Shown in pieces: positions 33,601 to 46,377 of a stretch of 64,000 bases of DNA. Position 1 is the first letter of the stretch. Each line of letters opens with the position of its first letter. The notes beneath the pieces were generated by a model. That model saw only the letters and a program-made list of their open reading frames with translations, was not told the origin of the DNA and made no database searches. Both the position numbers and the translations under genes were made by a program. Source of the DNA: Diadema setosum (lineage: Eukaryota; Echinodermata; Echinoidea; Diadematoida; Diadematidae); NCBI GenBank assembly GCA_033980235.1, contig CM067070.1:11540046-11604045 (forward strand), in the 5' to 3' direction.

Positions 33601-34760
33601 TCTCATTAAGGTGTTCTACAAGATTACATTGCCACAGAAAATGATTTTATTTTATGACTTTGGTTTTAGGATGACTTTATAACAGGTTATGAGCCAGGAT
33701 AAAGCATGTCCAGTATGGTTGGGTGTTCATAATATCGGACACCTAACGTTTTTCTATCAATAGAAACGTGAAAAATCTCACAATTTGCCTGAAATTTTAC
33801 TCACGTGTGGAGAAAATACTCCGGATTCACAAGCGCGCACTGAAAATGCGATCTGAGGTATGCGCTCTAGATGGCGGCTTCGAACGCGTGGGGTGTCATT
33901 TTTTCCGCACTCAGTTGCCGGGCTCATATCGACCGACCACCCCACCATCTATTGACAATACGTATAAAGCGTACTTAAACGCGTTTTTTCGACAAGCTGC
34001 TGTTTTTTCCTAGTCGTAATTTTTTTCCCCAATAATATTTGAATATATTTTGAATCCTTCGATATTACTTTTGAAGGCCTGTTTGATGAATTTGACTTGA
34101 TTTTCATTAGGAAACTTTTCATCGTAATTGAAATAAATTAGATGAGTCGGTTTGTTTTTTCACATTCATTTCTCGTTTCTGCATCAACTCGTACGGTCGT
34201 AGCGGGCGATAAAATGTTTATGTCATGAGTATGTGTAACGTGTGTGCACGATCGTACAAGCGGCGGTGACAATTTTGCGGTCAAAATCGTCAAATTTATT
34301 ACGGAAGGATACTCTACATCTAACAACGAGTCAGCAAAGGTAGGCCTAGTTATATGTAGTTACACGATAAACCTTATTCGATTTTGCTAAATTTCGGTAA
34401 TTTAGAGGGAATACTTAGTTGTTTTCGCCACATTTTACTCGGTAGCGTAGCCCAGTGAAGAATCGAACACCGTTGCGCGTAGTCCCATGCGTACATTTTC
34501 TTTCTGTACGCGCAATGCCATTATAATGCGCGGTCGGTCGTTATGGACCCGGTCGGTGGGTTGGACCCCTACCATACAACATCTCCTGTCCCGCCTCCCT
34601 TGATCCGGATCTCTCTGTTATCCGGACGAGATCTCGCTGTCATTATTTTTTTTTTTTTCAATCTAATAATTACGTCGAAAGGAGGATTTGGACTCAAAAC
34701 GAAATTCCTATACAAACTCACGTGGAGTAAATGTCGTTTTCAACATAGGATATATTATTA

Positions 34761-34898
34761 GTTATCCCCTGCTTGTTCACGAAATACGGGCAAATATCTA
34801 CAGTCTGGTGCCATATTCCATGAGGCCAAAGGCCGAATGGAATATGGCACCAGATCGTAGATATTTCCCGTATATCGTAAGAACAAGCAGGGGGTAAC
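34761..34898. repeat. 138-bp fold-back (imperfect palindrome)
   Basis: GTTATCCCCTGCTTGTTC at the left is mirrored by GAACAAGCAGGGGGTAAC at the right. The arms continue inward through ATATCTAC / GTAGATAT and GGTGCCATATTCCAT / GGAATATGGCACC to a centre AGGCCAAAGGCC. This is typical of a fold-back MITE. A looser inverted pair (TTTTATCTTTTAGTG / CACTAAAAGATAAAC) lies just outside at 34,903 and 35,308. Confidence 0.85.
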
Positions 34899-35800
34899 GA
34901 TTTTATCTTTTAGTGTAAGTGCTAACCTTCTTCTCGCTGATTTCCCCTCGTGAATGATGTTGAAATCGCCGGCTAGCTGTCAGCCATGACCATGTTGAGG
35001 CCTACGTCTCGCGAGCTGATTACTGCATGCGATGCGCGCATACAAATACGTACACGTACACGCCATAAGATACTGCAGTGCAGTAGCCTAGGTTGCCGTG
35101 TGTATCAAGGTCTCAGGTTATGTGCGCAATACGCTTGAGGACCGCGCGCTGTCCATTTGTTTTGTACAGGATTAGCGCGCACTTTCTTATAAGCGTCTTT
35201 GGTACACGCGCAGCTGGCTGTGTAATACAGTATCATGACGTCATATCACGTAATACGGGATATATTACGTGGTGGATTGACCAATGAGATTACAGAATTC
35301 ACGATCACTAAAAGATAAACATTCATATCTAATTTTCATCTGAATAATATGCATTCAGATATTCACTACCCCAAAGCCACCGGAAGAATATGGACACAAA
35401 ACTTTTCATTAAATCAGGGCACGGTACAGGCAATCATTTATCGAGTAAAGAATGAAAATTATGAAGGCAGCCCAGCTGACGAGGACGTAACATGTTCACA
35501 CAAAATTGATACATTTAGCTATACCACCGGGTAGACAGCTGCGTAATATTAAACATTGAGATTACATCCGCCCAAATCCCTGATCCGGATGAGCGCCGGT
35601 CCAGACATGTCCGGATGGGAAAGGTCGGACTGTAGTCACAGCTACCACTCAAGTTTGTATAAATCATCCGCCGTCATTCACCATCCATCGAAAAGAGTAA
35701 TTTCATTTTTTTTCAAAAAGGTAAGTTTTAAAAGTTGGGTAACATTTACGTATTTACGTACTCTGGGTTAACAGGTATAATGTTTAACTCCTATACAAAT

Positions 35801-36560
35801 AGTCCAGTCAAAAAATGAAATGACCCACAACTAATTGCAACAGAAACGATTCCACTTGCATTTGCCCCGAAAGAGCTATTTAAATAACATATTAAAAGTT
35901 CCCTAAAATTCGAGTGGTGGATCAGTGTCTAATTTGCATAAATTCAAAATGGCCGCCATACAACCTATTTATGCCTATATCTGGGGATATATAACCCACA
36001 GAAAGTAAAATCCGGTGTCTAATCCTATGTTTTTTAGGTCAAGGAATACAATTATGTTATGTATAGCAACTTTCAAGCATCCTTTTACATAGATTTTGCA
36101 TATATTTGCATATCATTACATGCAAAATGGCCGCCATATTGCCTGTGCAAGCCCGTATCTTCGTATATCATTAATGTACATGTAGTACACTCAGGAATAA
36201 GTCGCTATATATCTGGACATAAAACCCGCAGAAAATAGATTTTCTTGTCTAAACCTATGTTTCTTAGGTCAGGGAATACAATTATGATATAAGCAGTAAC
36301 TTTCAAACTTCCCTTTATATTTTTTTTTTTGCATATATTTGCATTCAATTGAATGCAAAATGGCCGCCATAATGCCACTATACAGGCTTATATTTCTATC
36401 TGTAAAAGGTACCTAGTGATGGTGTCTGTGGTCTTAATTTTACTGCTGAGAACCACTGATGTAGAATACGTTAAACTAAGGAATAGTTACCTATGTTTCA
36501 CTAAAAAAATTTGCATATATTTATATATAAATCTATTCAAATTACTACCATGTATATAAT
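35801..36560 (+). repeat. ~760-bp dispersed repeat, left copy
   Basis: It begins AGTCCAGTCAAAA and contains three diverged subunits with the word CAAAATGGCCGCCATA at 35,946, 36,123 and 36,356, each followed by a 'TTAGGTCA(A/G)GGAATACAATTATG' segment in the first two. The reverse-complement copy is at 47,209-47,968. Short open frames occur but are not conserved between copies, so it is probably noncoding. Confidence 0.8.
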
Positions 36561-38835
36561 TTCAGATATAGGAATACAAGCTGCAGAACGTTAATTGTAC
36601 TGTAATGTCTACATCCAAGATTTCAAGGGAAAATTGTTATAATACCATTCACAACCTTGATGATTATCCTACACCTAGTGTGTATATTCTTGCATTTATT
36701 AAAAGTATTGTATTACATTGTACTCACATTTTCTTGAGATAAAGCCTCAAAATAGAAAACAACTGTAAGTAGCATCAAAGAACATATCTTTATTTAACTG
36801 TAATCTCAACTTTTCTTCCAAAGTGTGCTCAATAGGCACACAAATATTGAAGTCTAAAATTATGTAGTAGGAATCGTTAAAATGTTTCATGATTGCATGA
36901 TATTTAATGTATCATATTTTGTAATTTGCCCTCATGTTCACTGCTTATTACTTGTGTGTATGTTGCAATTCTTTATTTCTTCTCTCTCTTTTTTTTTTTG
37001 CCAAGGGGGGGGGGGGGGGGGGCATGTCATCAAGTTAATGATTATCCATAAGCTACTTTACAAACGTTTCAGGAGTTTGGATATATCTCATATAGCTTTC
37101 AAAGTGTGCTTACGGTACACAAAAATTGGTCTTAAATCATTCAGCAGATTGTTTTTTCAAACATCTTTTGTTCTTACCTGCGGTGATTTACACCCATGTT
37201 TAGTCGATACTTGTGCCCTTTGTTGCAAAACTTTTGGTAAAGGCATGTTTATCAATAAGCAACATATGACCGTGATAATTTGTATGGAAGTGGATTTTGT
37301 CATATTTTGCGCGGTTTCACCCAGTGACTTACTGAAAATGTAAAACATTGTGATTTACAGCCAGATACAAAGAAAAAGAAAAAGAAAAGGAAATGCCTTA
37401 ACATTTCTATTACTAGTACTCTGGATTCATCAGTCGATCAATACAAACAGCATCCTTCTCATTAGCTTCAAGCTCATACAACACATATTAATTCTTATAA
37501 GTCTTACTTTTACTATTTTTCGTGTTGTATCTGCTGCTTTATTAAAAGAAATGTTTCCTATTGCATTGAGGCTTCGCACTAACAACACTTTCATCAACAC
37601 ACAGTTGTTGTTGTTTTTTTCAGAAATGCGAGCAGCATGAAGGCTGAATTCAATTTTGCTGGCGAAAAAAAAAAAAACAGTCTTAAGTCATATAAAAAAC
37701 AAAATACATAACATCATTTTCTGTTCCTAACCCTTCCAAAAGGTCCCTCCCTCCACCTCAGTAGCAGCTTTTCTTCTAGTTAAACAGTGGAAGGGAAATG
37801 ACATACAATCATTGGAATTGGGACGATTTGAGGAAGATGTTTAATAAAAAATATGTTCTGATCACTACAGACACAGTTGCAGCTATTAAGGAACTCCTGA
37901 AGAAAGTCTGATGCAACTGCAAGACAGGATGTTAGCAACTGCCAGTGTATAGTTGTAGGGCAAACAGATTTGATTGCACACAACCTATACCAGTGTCAGA
38001 TGCGGGCCATTATCAGACACTTGTAATGTTGTATTTCTAAAATATGTGAGGAGTGAGATGATGTTGTTCTAATTGGTGACTAGGAATAAGAAGCATTCTC
38101 GAAAGACATCGACACAGTTTACAACAAACGTGACACTTACCACACTTCAGTATGAAATGGAGCCGAGATCCTGTTTGCTTTAAATTAATCAACTGCAATT
38201 TCACACTATCCTAGTCCAGAATTTGTGGTAAACGCATAAAACACTGTGAGTGTAAGCTATAGTTTTGTATACTCGTTTTTCACTTTTATCATTGATCTAT
38301 ATTTTCAGAGATCACATTACATACCTTAAGTATCTGTATTATCACAAACTAGAAAATGAAAGTGCTGTACTGGAAACGATCAGGTGACTTTGATCCATTA
38401 GATTTTAAACTCATCTTAGCCAAAGGTTCAAGACAGCAAAAAAGGTTCAAGCTAATATTGCAAATAGCCATATTTCATCTTCTACCGTCCGGTCGTCGGT
38501 CATGCATACATTTTCAAAAACCATTTCCAGGTTTTCTTTAAAAAACAAACAAACATGTAATGACAGATTTTCAACAAACTAGGCAAGTAGCATTCCGAGG
38601 ATGACAGACTTTTAAGGTGTTCAAATAGACACCATGTCCAAAAGGTCCCAGAACCCCGAAATTAAGAAATCTATTATATAAAAAAAGGTCTCCCCTCACA
38701 CACACACACACACGCACACAAAAGTAGAACCAGGTGTAACAGAGCTGGGTATAATGTACAAAGTTGAAAATCGTGGAGATTGCATATAGATTTAAGTTTA
38801 CTTTCGCAGTTTAACTTGTTTTCGAAATATTACAC

Positions 38836-38882
<47 letters not shown>

Positions 38883-38920
38883 AACATATATATTGTAGTT
38901 GTTCCGCGTATTGGCAGTAC
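36561..38920. other. No recognised features
   Basis: A/T-rich sequence with a G16 tract at ~37,006-37,022, an A12 tract at ~37,667 and a (CA)n run at 38,698-38,720. No coding evidence on either strand. Confidence 0.45.
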
Positions 38921-38925
38921 TAGAA

Positions 38926-39044
38926 ATAGCAATAATAAAGTCACAACAGAGGAATGCAGGGAATGCATTAATAGCCAATCTTGATTAAATCAAGATTGGC
39001 TATTAATGCATTCCCTGCATTCCTCTGTTGTGATTTTATTATTG

Positions 39045-39048
<4 letters not shown>
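38926..39048. repeat. 123-bp near-perfect palindrome between TA microsatellites
   Basis: Arms of 61 bp (ATAGCAATAATAAAGTCAC... and its mirror ...GTGATTTTATTATTGCTAT) meet at a single central base, 38,987, in CTTGATTAAATCAAG. I count one mismatch (GTCAC against GTGAT). (TA)n runs lie on both sides (38,840-38,876 and 39,047-39,092). Confidence 0.92.
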
Positions 39049-39096
<48 letters not shown>

Positions 39097-39129
39097 CTTG
39101 TAATCCGCGTGTTGGTACCAGTACAGAAA

Positions 39130-39327
39130 AGATGACGAATTAGGGTGGTAATGCATTTCATTCCAACAGTGCTATTTAGTCATATCAAATTTTCGACGAA
39201 AACATTCGTCTTTCTTCACAAATTGTCATTGTCGATCCTGAGGAAGACGAATGTATTCGTCGAAAATTTGGTCTGAATAAATAGCACTGTTGAACTGAAA
39301 TGCATTATCACCCTACTTCGTCATCTT
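39130..39327. repeat. Inverted repeat with a hammerhead-like core in the right arm
   Basis: The left arm (GATGACGAATTAGGGTGGTA, then AACAGTGCTATTTAG, then AAATTTTCGACGAA) is mirrored on the right (TTCGTCGAAAATTTGG, AAATAGCACTGTTG, CACCCTACTTCGTCATC) across a ~35-base spacer. The right arm contains CTGAGGA (39,238-39,244), a 7-bp stem GACGAAT/ATTCGTC, then GAAA (39,262-39,265). That is the order of the hammerhead core, with one extra A before stem II. Similar motifs are known from Penelope-like elements. Cleavage activity is not shown. Confidence 0.6.
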
Positions 39328-39344
39328 TTATACATACATATCGT

Positions 39345-39745
39345 CGGTGTTACCACGAACCGACGCTATTTCGTTTTTGAGCGAAAATGCAATTCTGAGA
39401 AAATCGCGTTTAAAGATCTCACAAGTTTTAGACAACGTTTTCAATGACTTTTCCTGTCTTGTGTGTGAAAATTTTGACAGGGTGATGAGAGTGGAAGTTG
39501 TTCTTCCTAGCCATAGTGTAATTTTAGTGTGAATTCAAAAGAATTACGATATTTCTGTCTTCAAACTCACTGCGTCGGTTCGTAAATCCATCGTTTCTTG
39601 CGCGCACCATAGGTTATGTACTTAAGCGCGGGTCTCACGAACCGACGTAAGTTGTATTACGCCGGTTCGTGAGACTCGCGCTGTAGGGCCTGCACAATAG
39701 GTAACGTGCAATACGCGTGTATTTACGAACCGTCGCTATTTCATT
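39345..39745 (+). repeat. Repeat with recurrent ACGAACCG / CGGTTCGT motif, copy 1
   Basis: The motif CACGAACCGACG(CTATTTCG) occurs at 39,354, 39,638 and, as CGAACCGTCGCTATTTCA, at 39,725; inverted copies CGTCGGTTCGTAAA and CGCCGGTTCGTGAGAC lie between. The same arrangement, reverse-complemented, is at 46,378-46,645. Noncoding; probably a non-autonomous element whose ends carry the motif. Confidence 0.6.
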
Positions 39746-39749
39746 TTCG

Positions 39750-41965
39750 TATGTGTTTACATACAAATACTATTAGGGCTATACCTGCTTATCAACAATA
39801 ACCTTATTAATTGAAATTAATTGTCATGTAATGATTATTGTGATGATTATAATACATTAGGTGATAATTAAGATGATAATATAAGCCAGTTTCTCTTAAT
39901 TGTTCTAAAAAGCGTGTTGTCCTTGTTTTCATCTTCATTTAGCATTGTTATTAGAGCTGTCGTTGATCGCTCCAAAGATTTCTTTGCCCTCCCCCCTCCT
40001 TTTTTGTGTGGATATATTATTCAACACTTTTGCATGTGGACATTTATCATTTGGTAATTAATATGTACTCGGTATACTGTGTTTCATATTTTTTTTTACT
40101 TTTTACTGTGTTTTTTTATACTTTTTTAACTTACTTTCTTTATTTTTCACATAATTTTTAATTCAAATTCAGTTCACTTCTTTCATAATAATTATGAATG
40201 TTTGTTCTAAGATGAAGGATACCGCTAAATATAGGGAAAAAGATGTGCCAGTCAGTAATGATTACTTGCATTTACTCATCTTTCATACTCATGCACTCTG
40301 TTATTTCTTTCTCTGAAATAATCTATTAATTTCTTTATTTCTTATTATTCCACATTATTTGTGACTTTTACTTTGTCACAATTTTTATCGGTGTCATTAT
40401 TGTCATTTGGCTTGCATGCGAATTCACTCATAATTCCTCATTTTCCATCTTTCTCTTTCCTGCTCAACAGATTCTTTGATAGCTGCACTTGATCATATAA
40501 CAACATAAAACTCATCCTGCATGCACTCTTCGAAACTGATAAACTCCTAAAAATACATAAATATCAAAATTATCAGAATTTCAAGCTTCATTTTAAATAT
40601 ATAACAATGGTCATGTTTTATTATGCCTTTCGCAGCAATATATTGAAGAGGTACATTATGTAATCGAAGAAATATAGGTTCTCAATAAAGTATCAAATTT
40701 GAATTATTCAGAGATGAGTAATGACAATGGGAAGGATAACACTTGTGGAAGAGCTCCATAAATCAATAAATATCTAATGGCAAATGGAGATGGAATCAAT
40801 ATTAAAGAATATGCGTAATTCAAGTTCATTATTACATCAGTTCTTGTGTGTTCACAAAAACAGAAACACAGTTCGAACATGCGCACCAAATCTTACAATG
40901 TACATTTACATCTATAGAGTGCGGACGGAACATATACAAAAGAAAGAATAACATTCTCAAATTAATATATCAAGCATAATTATGTATATGAACATAAAAA
41001 GATGTTGCTGCATATGCATGAAGCTTGAGAGTGCTGCAACACACATTATGCTCAGATGGAAACTTGATGTATATCATACAAAAGAGAAGAGGTACTGCAT
41101 GTACATGTAGTTACACTATTCACAGGACAGTAGAGAAAAAGCAAGAGAGAGAGAAGGAAATGGGTGTCTAAAATAGGTCGATGTAAGGAGTGCCAAGCCA
41201 ATTAAGTCTCTAATAGAAGTCATACATATATGAAAAGGAAACAAATTAATCACAACATAAATGATCGTGCTCATATTAACCAATAATTAGCATCTAAAAA
41301 TGTGTGTAGAAAGCCCATAATATCAGCCTTTCGCCCCGAAGGCTTGTTACATATGAGAAAAGAGAAATTTTGGCCGACCCCCCCCCCCTCCGAATCCTTA
41401 ATCCACCAGTACTATAAACACATGTGCTAGCAAATTCACAAGAGGGGTGGGGAAATTCGGCCAAAATTGTGTGTGGTTAAGATAATTAAAAAGAAAGGTC
41501 ATCGGCAAAACTACGGGGTGGATGCAGACGAATTTTCATGTGATGACTAAAAAAAAAAATGCAGCCAAAGGGGGGGGGGGGAAAGGACGGTGGAGAGGGG
41601 CCAAGGCTAATTTGACTCCCCTCCCCCCCCCCCAAAAAAAAAAAAAAAAAAAAAAAAAAAACACACGCCACTGTTTTACAGCACCTTTAAAGGACTCTTA
41701 ATTTTCTTTTGTAAAAAACAAACGTCTCGAAGTAAAGAATTCCATATTGTAGGCGAAATGTAGACCGATACAGTGTATGAAGTGTACATCCCAAGCTATT
41801 AAAGAAAAAAAAAACAGATTATGAATATTATTTAAAGTAAGAATTTCAGTGCGTGTAATCATCTTTAGTCGAGTTGCAAATGACATGTGCATATTTAATA
41901 AGAGCAGTTAACTTCGAAGCGCCCCCAAGCCCTTCTATATTTAATCATTCATGTCTAAAGGTAGT
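39750..41965. other. No gene recognised; C/A homopolymer tracts
   Basis: Plain A/T-rich sequence. A C8 tract lies at ~41,380, a G11 tract at ~41,571 and a C10-A22 junction at 41,623-41,660. Short open frames are not supported. Confidence 0.45.
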
Positions 41966-41970
41966 GCTAG

Positions 41971-42048
41971 GGCATCCCGGTGGTCTAGTGGTTATGGCGC
42001 TGGTCTAGTAATCCGGAGGTCGTGGGTTCGAATCCCGCTTGGGCTGCC
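41971..42048 (+). tRNA. tRNA-like unit (loop would read AGT, Thr), tRNA gene relic or SINE head
   Basis: A perfect Pol III A box (TGGTCTAGTGG at 41,981) and B box (GGTTCGAATCC at 42,025) have normal tRNA spacing. A T arm GTGGG-TTCGAAT-CCCGC and an anticodon loop CTAGTAA fold as expected. The acceptor stem GGCATCCCGG / TTGGGCTGCC pairs with one internal mismatch but is longer than normal, and the anticodon stem has a T-T mismatch. A T10 tract follows within 6 bases, a good Pol III terminator. The mispairing makes a tRNA pseudogene or the head of a tRNA-derived SINE more likely than a working tRNA. Confidence 0.5.
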
Positions 42049-42064
42049 TGTGATTTTTTTTTTC

Positions 42065-43300
42065 ACAGCAGCCCACAAACTGCACACTGCAGTTGCATGT
42101 GTTACTACGGATGGAGACAAATGAATAATCTATTATTTTAATATACAATGTTTGACATCGTTTTTGTAATCACTTTCTTTAATTGTACATTTAGAGACAT
42201 AGTGAATTATTATTAAAAGAAATCATATTTCTGTATTTTGTTGTGAGTTTGCATGGGAGCATACAAGTATCATAATTTACAATTTTAGTTAAATAAAGAA
42301 CATCTCATAACAGAACTGTCTAGTGATGGTTGAATGATTATGTCAATTTGTTATAAGTCCTATCAGTTATATGGAGTGCATTTCCCATGTTTATAAGAAT
42401 CATACGTAACACATTCAAAGTGGGTTGAAGACAACAAAATAATAAATAAAAGAATAAAGGAGAATAGAATGAATTACAGTTTGAGGTGAGTTTGGCATGT
42501 CATTAACTGGATTAATATTATAATCTAGCAGAGATGCATATTTGATTATTTGTTGCATTAATTTCATAAAAATACATACATGTATAACATATCTCAATCA
42601 ACATTCAGAATGTTTGCAAAATGTAGATGAACATGTATCATGAACATGGTAAGATGAAGCTGGAACTTTTTGTTAATGGGTCTAAGCTACCATTTGTGAC
42701 TCTCATAAATCTGTTTTTTGTGAAAATTCGTACAGCGAGCGAAAAGTTTCTGATATACACATTTTGACAGTGTGACACATTTGGTTATGCCCCCGACAAT
42801 TTAGATTGACTCTCGCAATTATCACCGTTTACGAAAAATAAATCAGTGAAGGGAATGTTAATCCTCAGTCGATAACTATTACAACTATGCAATGATTATT
42901 CAACCATCTAACTTCATCTGATTACAGCATCATCTGAATATTGCCAATGTGCACTTAGAAATGTATCAAGATGTATCACAAGGTTATGATTACCACACAA
43001 AACCTTCAAGATTTATTATCATGAAATACATACTATGAACACTTAAAGAAAATCTAACATTCCATATCCACATGAAGCTTGCCTTGATATAAATGTCTCT
43101 CAGTAGTGTTATCAAAGTGTAGCAAAATTGTAATTACGACATCACAGAATGGAATGCATGTTTTCACCTTCAATCTTAGAATCTTTTTTCATGTTTCCAC
43201 TTTACAATCACATTTTAATGTAGATATACCATCCTTATGTTGTCGCCCTTCATCCCAAGTTCTCCCTTCTATCCTATCTGTAGATTGTCTTCTTTCTTAA
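42065..43300. other. No recognised features
   Basis: A/T-rich single-copy-looking sequence; no domain-like frames or strong splice pairs were noticed. Confidence 0.45.
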
Positions 43301-43301
43301 G

Positions 43302-44389
43302 CCATTGTATTCACATTCCTTGATGATAAGCACGATGCTGTACTTTTTTTCTTCTCTGAAACAGTCCAGCTCTTCGCCACTGCATGGCATCAGTCATGTG
43401 AAAGAAAAGACAGAAATTAAGAACTTTCGATTAAAATCAAACATCATGATACAAGATACAACTTTCATTTTGAGAAAAAGAAATCAGCCAACTAAGCTGT
43501 AGTTGAAATCATTTTGCTCTATTTATATTAAACATAAAACAAAATGGTATACAGGATCAAAGAATGTCAAAAAATACTGCTGTTCGTCTTTGACGCATAT
43601 TCAAATTGTCTCGCCTTTTACATATTTTAATGATGCAAGATCTTATGTCTAGCACTTAGTAAGTCTCATGTAGAAATTAAATTATCATTCACATGAATAA
43701 ATCTACATGTCCTTGTAAATAAGGCATTGCTTTGAAAAAGCTGAATATTACTAACTGCATTTCGGAAACAGTCTACGACAATCAAACTTCTTTATTATCA
43801 GAGACTTTAACATCTTGATTAGACCTAGACTCTAATTACCATTGTATTCACATCCGTTGATGATGTACACGACCCTGTACTTTTTCTTTTCTTTTCTGAG
43901 ACAGTCCAGTTCTTCGCTACTACATGGCACCAGTCATCTGAAAGAAAAGAAAGAAATTAAGAACTTTTGATTAAAATCAAACATCATGGTACAAGATACA
44001 ACTTTAATTTTAAGAAGAAAAAAAAATCAGCCAACAAAACTGAAGTTGAAATTATTTTGCTCTATTTATATTAAACATAAAACAAAATGGTAGGCCTATG
44101 CAGGATCAAAGAATGTCAAAATATACTGCTGTTCGTCTTTGATCCATATTCAAATTGTCTCGTCATTTACACATTTTAATGATGCAAGATCTTATGTCTA
44201 GCACTTAGTAAGTCTCATGTAGAAACTGAATTATCATTCACATGAATATAAATCTACATGTACTTGTAAACAAGGCATTGCATTGAAGTAGCTGAATATT
44301 ACTACCTGCATTTGGGAAACAGTCTATGACAATCAAACCTGTTTCTTATCAGAGACTGTATCATCTTAATTAGACCTAGACTCTACATT
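43302..44389. repeat. Tandem duplication of a ~540-bp segment
   Basis: The segment starting CCATTGTATTCACAT at 43,302 is repeated from 43,839, at roughly 90% identity through to ~44,389. Both copies hold a reading frame on the minus strand containing EELDCxRxEKKYxxV and ending CEYN. Only copy 2 has an AG acceptor (TTTCTTTCAG, exon start near 43,936) and a GT donor (AATG|GTAATT). An in-frame TGA near the acceptor weakens a coding reading. It may be a decayed exon pair. Confidence 0.7.
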
Positions 44390-44399
44390 ATCATTCAGC

Positions 44400-46375
44400 T
44401 TTTAAAGGTATTAACCATTCTCCTATAAAACAGTGGCATTGTCATGTGCATCATATTTCTTTGATACTGCACATATTTTCATGAAGTCTGTGCAAGAATG
44501 CAAATGAAACACGTCTGCTGTTTGGTATTTATCTAAAAAAAAAAAATCACTAACCCGGAAGTCCTTGGTCTTAGGAATAACACGTGGCGAGTTAGCAGGA
44601 ATTGACATTAAAATAGAATAAGAATAGATCTACTAAATAGGCCTTTGCCTCATGAATGTCTGGTCTAATTATAGACTAAGTGAAGTCTAGACCTTTCACT
44701 TTTAAGTTACACAGATTTCATATTACTTAGATCTAGACTACATCTAAATCTAGACATCTAATACTATTAGATCTTGGCAACTTTTGTCTTTGTGACACGA
44801 AATTAACACGTCACGGATGATATTTCGGCGATGTCCAACAGGATGACAGTACCACTATTACTAAATCAGTAAGTTGACATAGATAACTAACATCAACTTG
44901 TTAAAGTACGTTAGAGATGGCACCATATACAATAACCGGTGACACTGACACTGACAGATCTAGCGACTACGTTTAGACTAACGTTCAAGAGTGAGACTCG
45001 CCATCTCAGTAAGTCTGCCAAAGACAAAGTCAATACACGGCTAAGTCAGTGTTACTGTTATGTTAGGCCTAACAAACGTTAACGGTTACTCGGTAAGGTT
45101 AGGTTTACCAGGACTCAAGAGTCCTGGTTAAATCAGTCGAGGGACATTTCTTAGGAAGTCCTTCGATTCCAAGAATAAAAAGAGTGAAAGAACAAAGGGA
45201 AAAAAAGGAAAGAAGAAAGGACAAAAGATTATGTATGGCTGCTGTGGAAATCGACAGCGCCACTGTATCACTATCAATCAAGCGTAAATATATAAACGCC
45301 ATTTGGTTGGGCCACATTCACAAGTTTTAGGGGAAAAAAAGCCCCACCGCTGTGCTTAGGTACTCCACTCGAACTAACGTTAGACATACACTACACACAG
45401 TACGGTACTAGGGCTGAATTCACAAGTATACTTTAACACTGCACTGTACAGGAAAGCCACCTAACCTGTACTGTAGAGTACTCGTAGTGTTTAGGTAGTA
45501 TCACTAGACCACATACTGTCATAGATGACATCTACACCAACGCTGCACACTGGCACTGGTCCGACGGTCCCTGACCAGGAAAAATCACTGTTGGACACTG
45601 ACCAGTAACTTTTTCAGGAATGGACCAGTAAAGATTGGGGGGAAAAAATGGGTGGACTCTACCTACTATTACCACTAGTCTAGATGTAGATCTAGAGCTA
45701 GACTACCGGTATGGCTCTGTATAAACTGTGTTAATTTGACTTGGTCTTAGACTTCAGCTGATCTTAGTTTTAGTAACTGGTATTACAAGTAAAGTCTTAA
45801 CTTAGACTTAATAGTTAGACTTGAAAGTAAAAGTCTAACATGTCTAACTTTATTCTTTACTCTTCCTTTGAGTTTTACTGTTAGACTTTTTTTTTAGTTT
45901 AGTACGCCTACTTTGTCAATCACATGATTTCATTTTCAACTCAAAAGTCAAGGCTTTTAGTGTCTTCGAGACTTTGAAATCTTGCAATCTGCATGTCTTG
46001 CACACAGACGTTACGACTACAGTACTCAGTAGTCTCAGAAGTAACGACATAAGTTGAAAAGAAACAATAAATAATATGATTTGGGATCTAATTTGAAATT
46101 GGAAGGCGTTTACAGACTAGGCTTCATAAGCATCGCGCGATTGAATACATGGGACTACACACTACCGCAATTAATGGTTATGGTAGTCCAACTGAAACTG
46201 TTATTTTGAGCATGATTTTAATAGGATTATAGCTTACAATTCACTTCACTCGTGGACAGTGGGCTGGCTTAGGCCGTCATTCATCTTTCAGAAGGTTTGG
46301 TTCTCACTCTGAGATCTGGATTAGGGCCAAAACCTAATTCTAGGCCAGTAAGTTGAACAAAGCTCAAAGTAATGC
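44400..46375. other. No gene recognised
   Basis: This stretch has many CTAGA/TCTAG words (for example AGACCTAGACTC, ATCTAGAC) giving it a distinct texture between 44,360 and 45,720. A minus-strand ATG at 44,608 opens an 18-codon frame ending at CGG|GTTAGT, a possible first exon without further support. Confidence 0.4.
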
Positions 46376-46377
46376 AA

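Noticed and set aside
36882..37343. 153-codon plus-strand frame
   Set aside because: It runs through a poly-T and a G16 tract and has no recognisable domain; cysteines are irregular.
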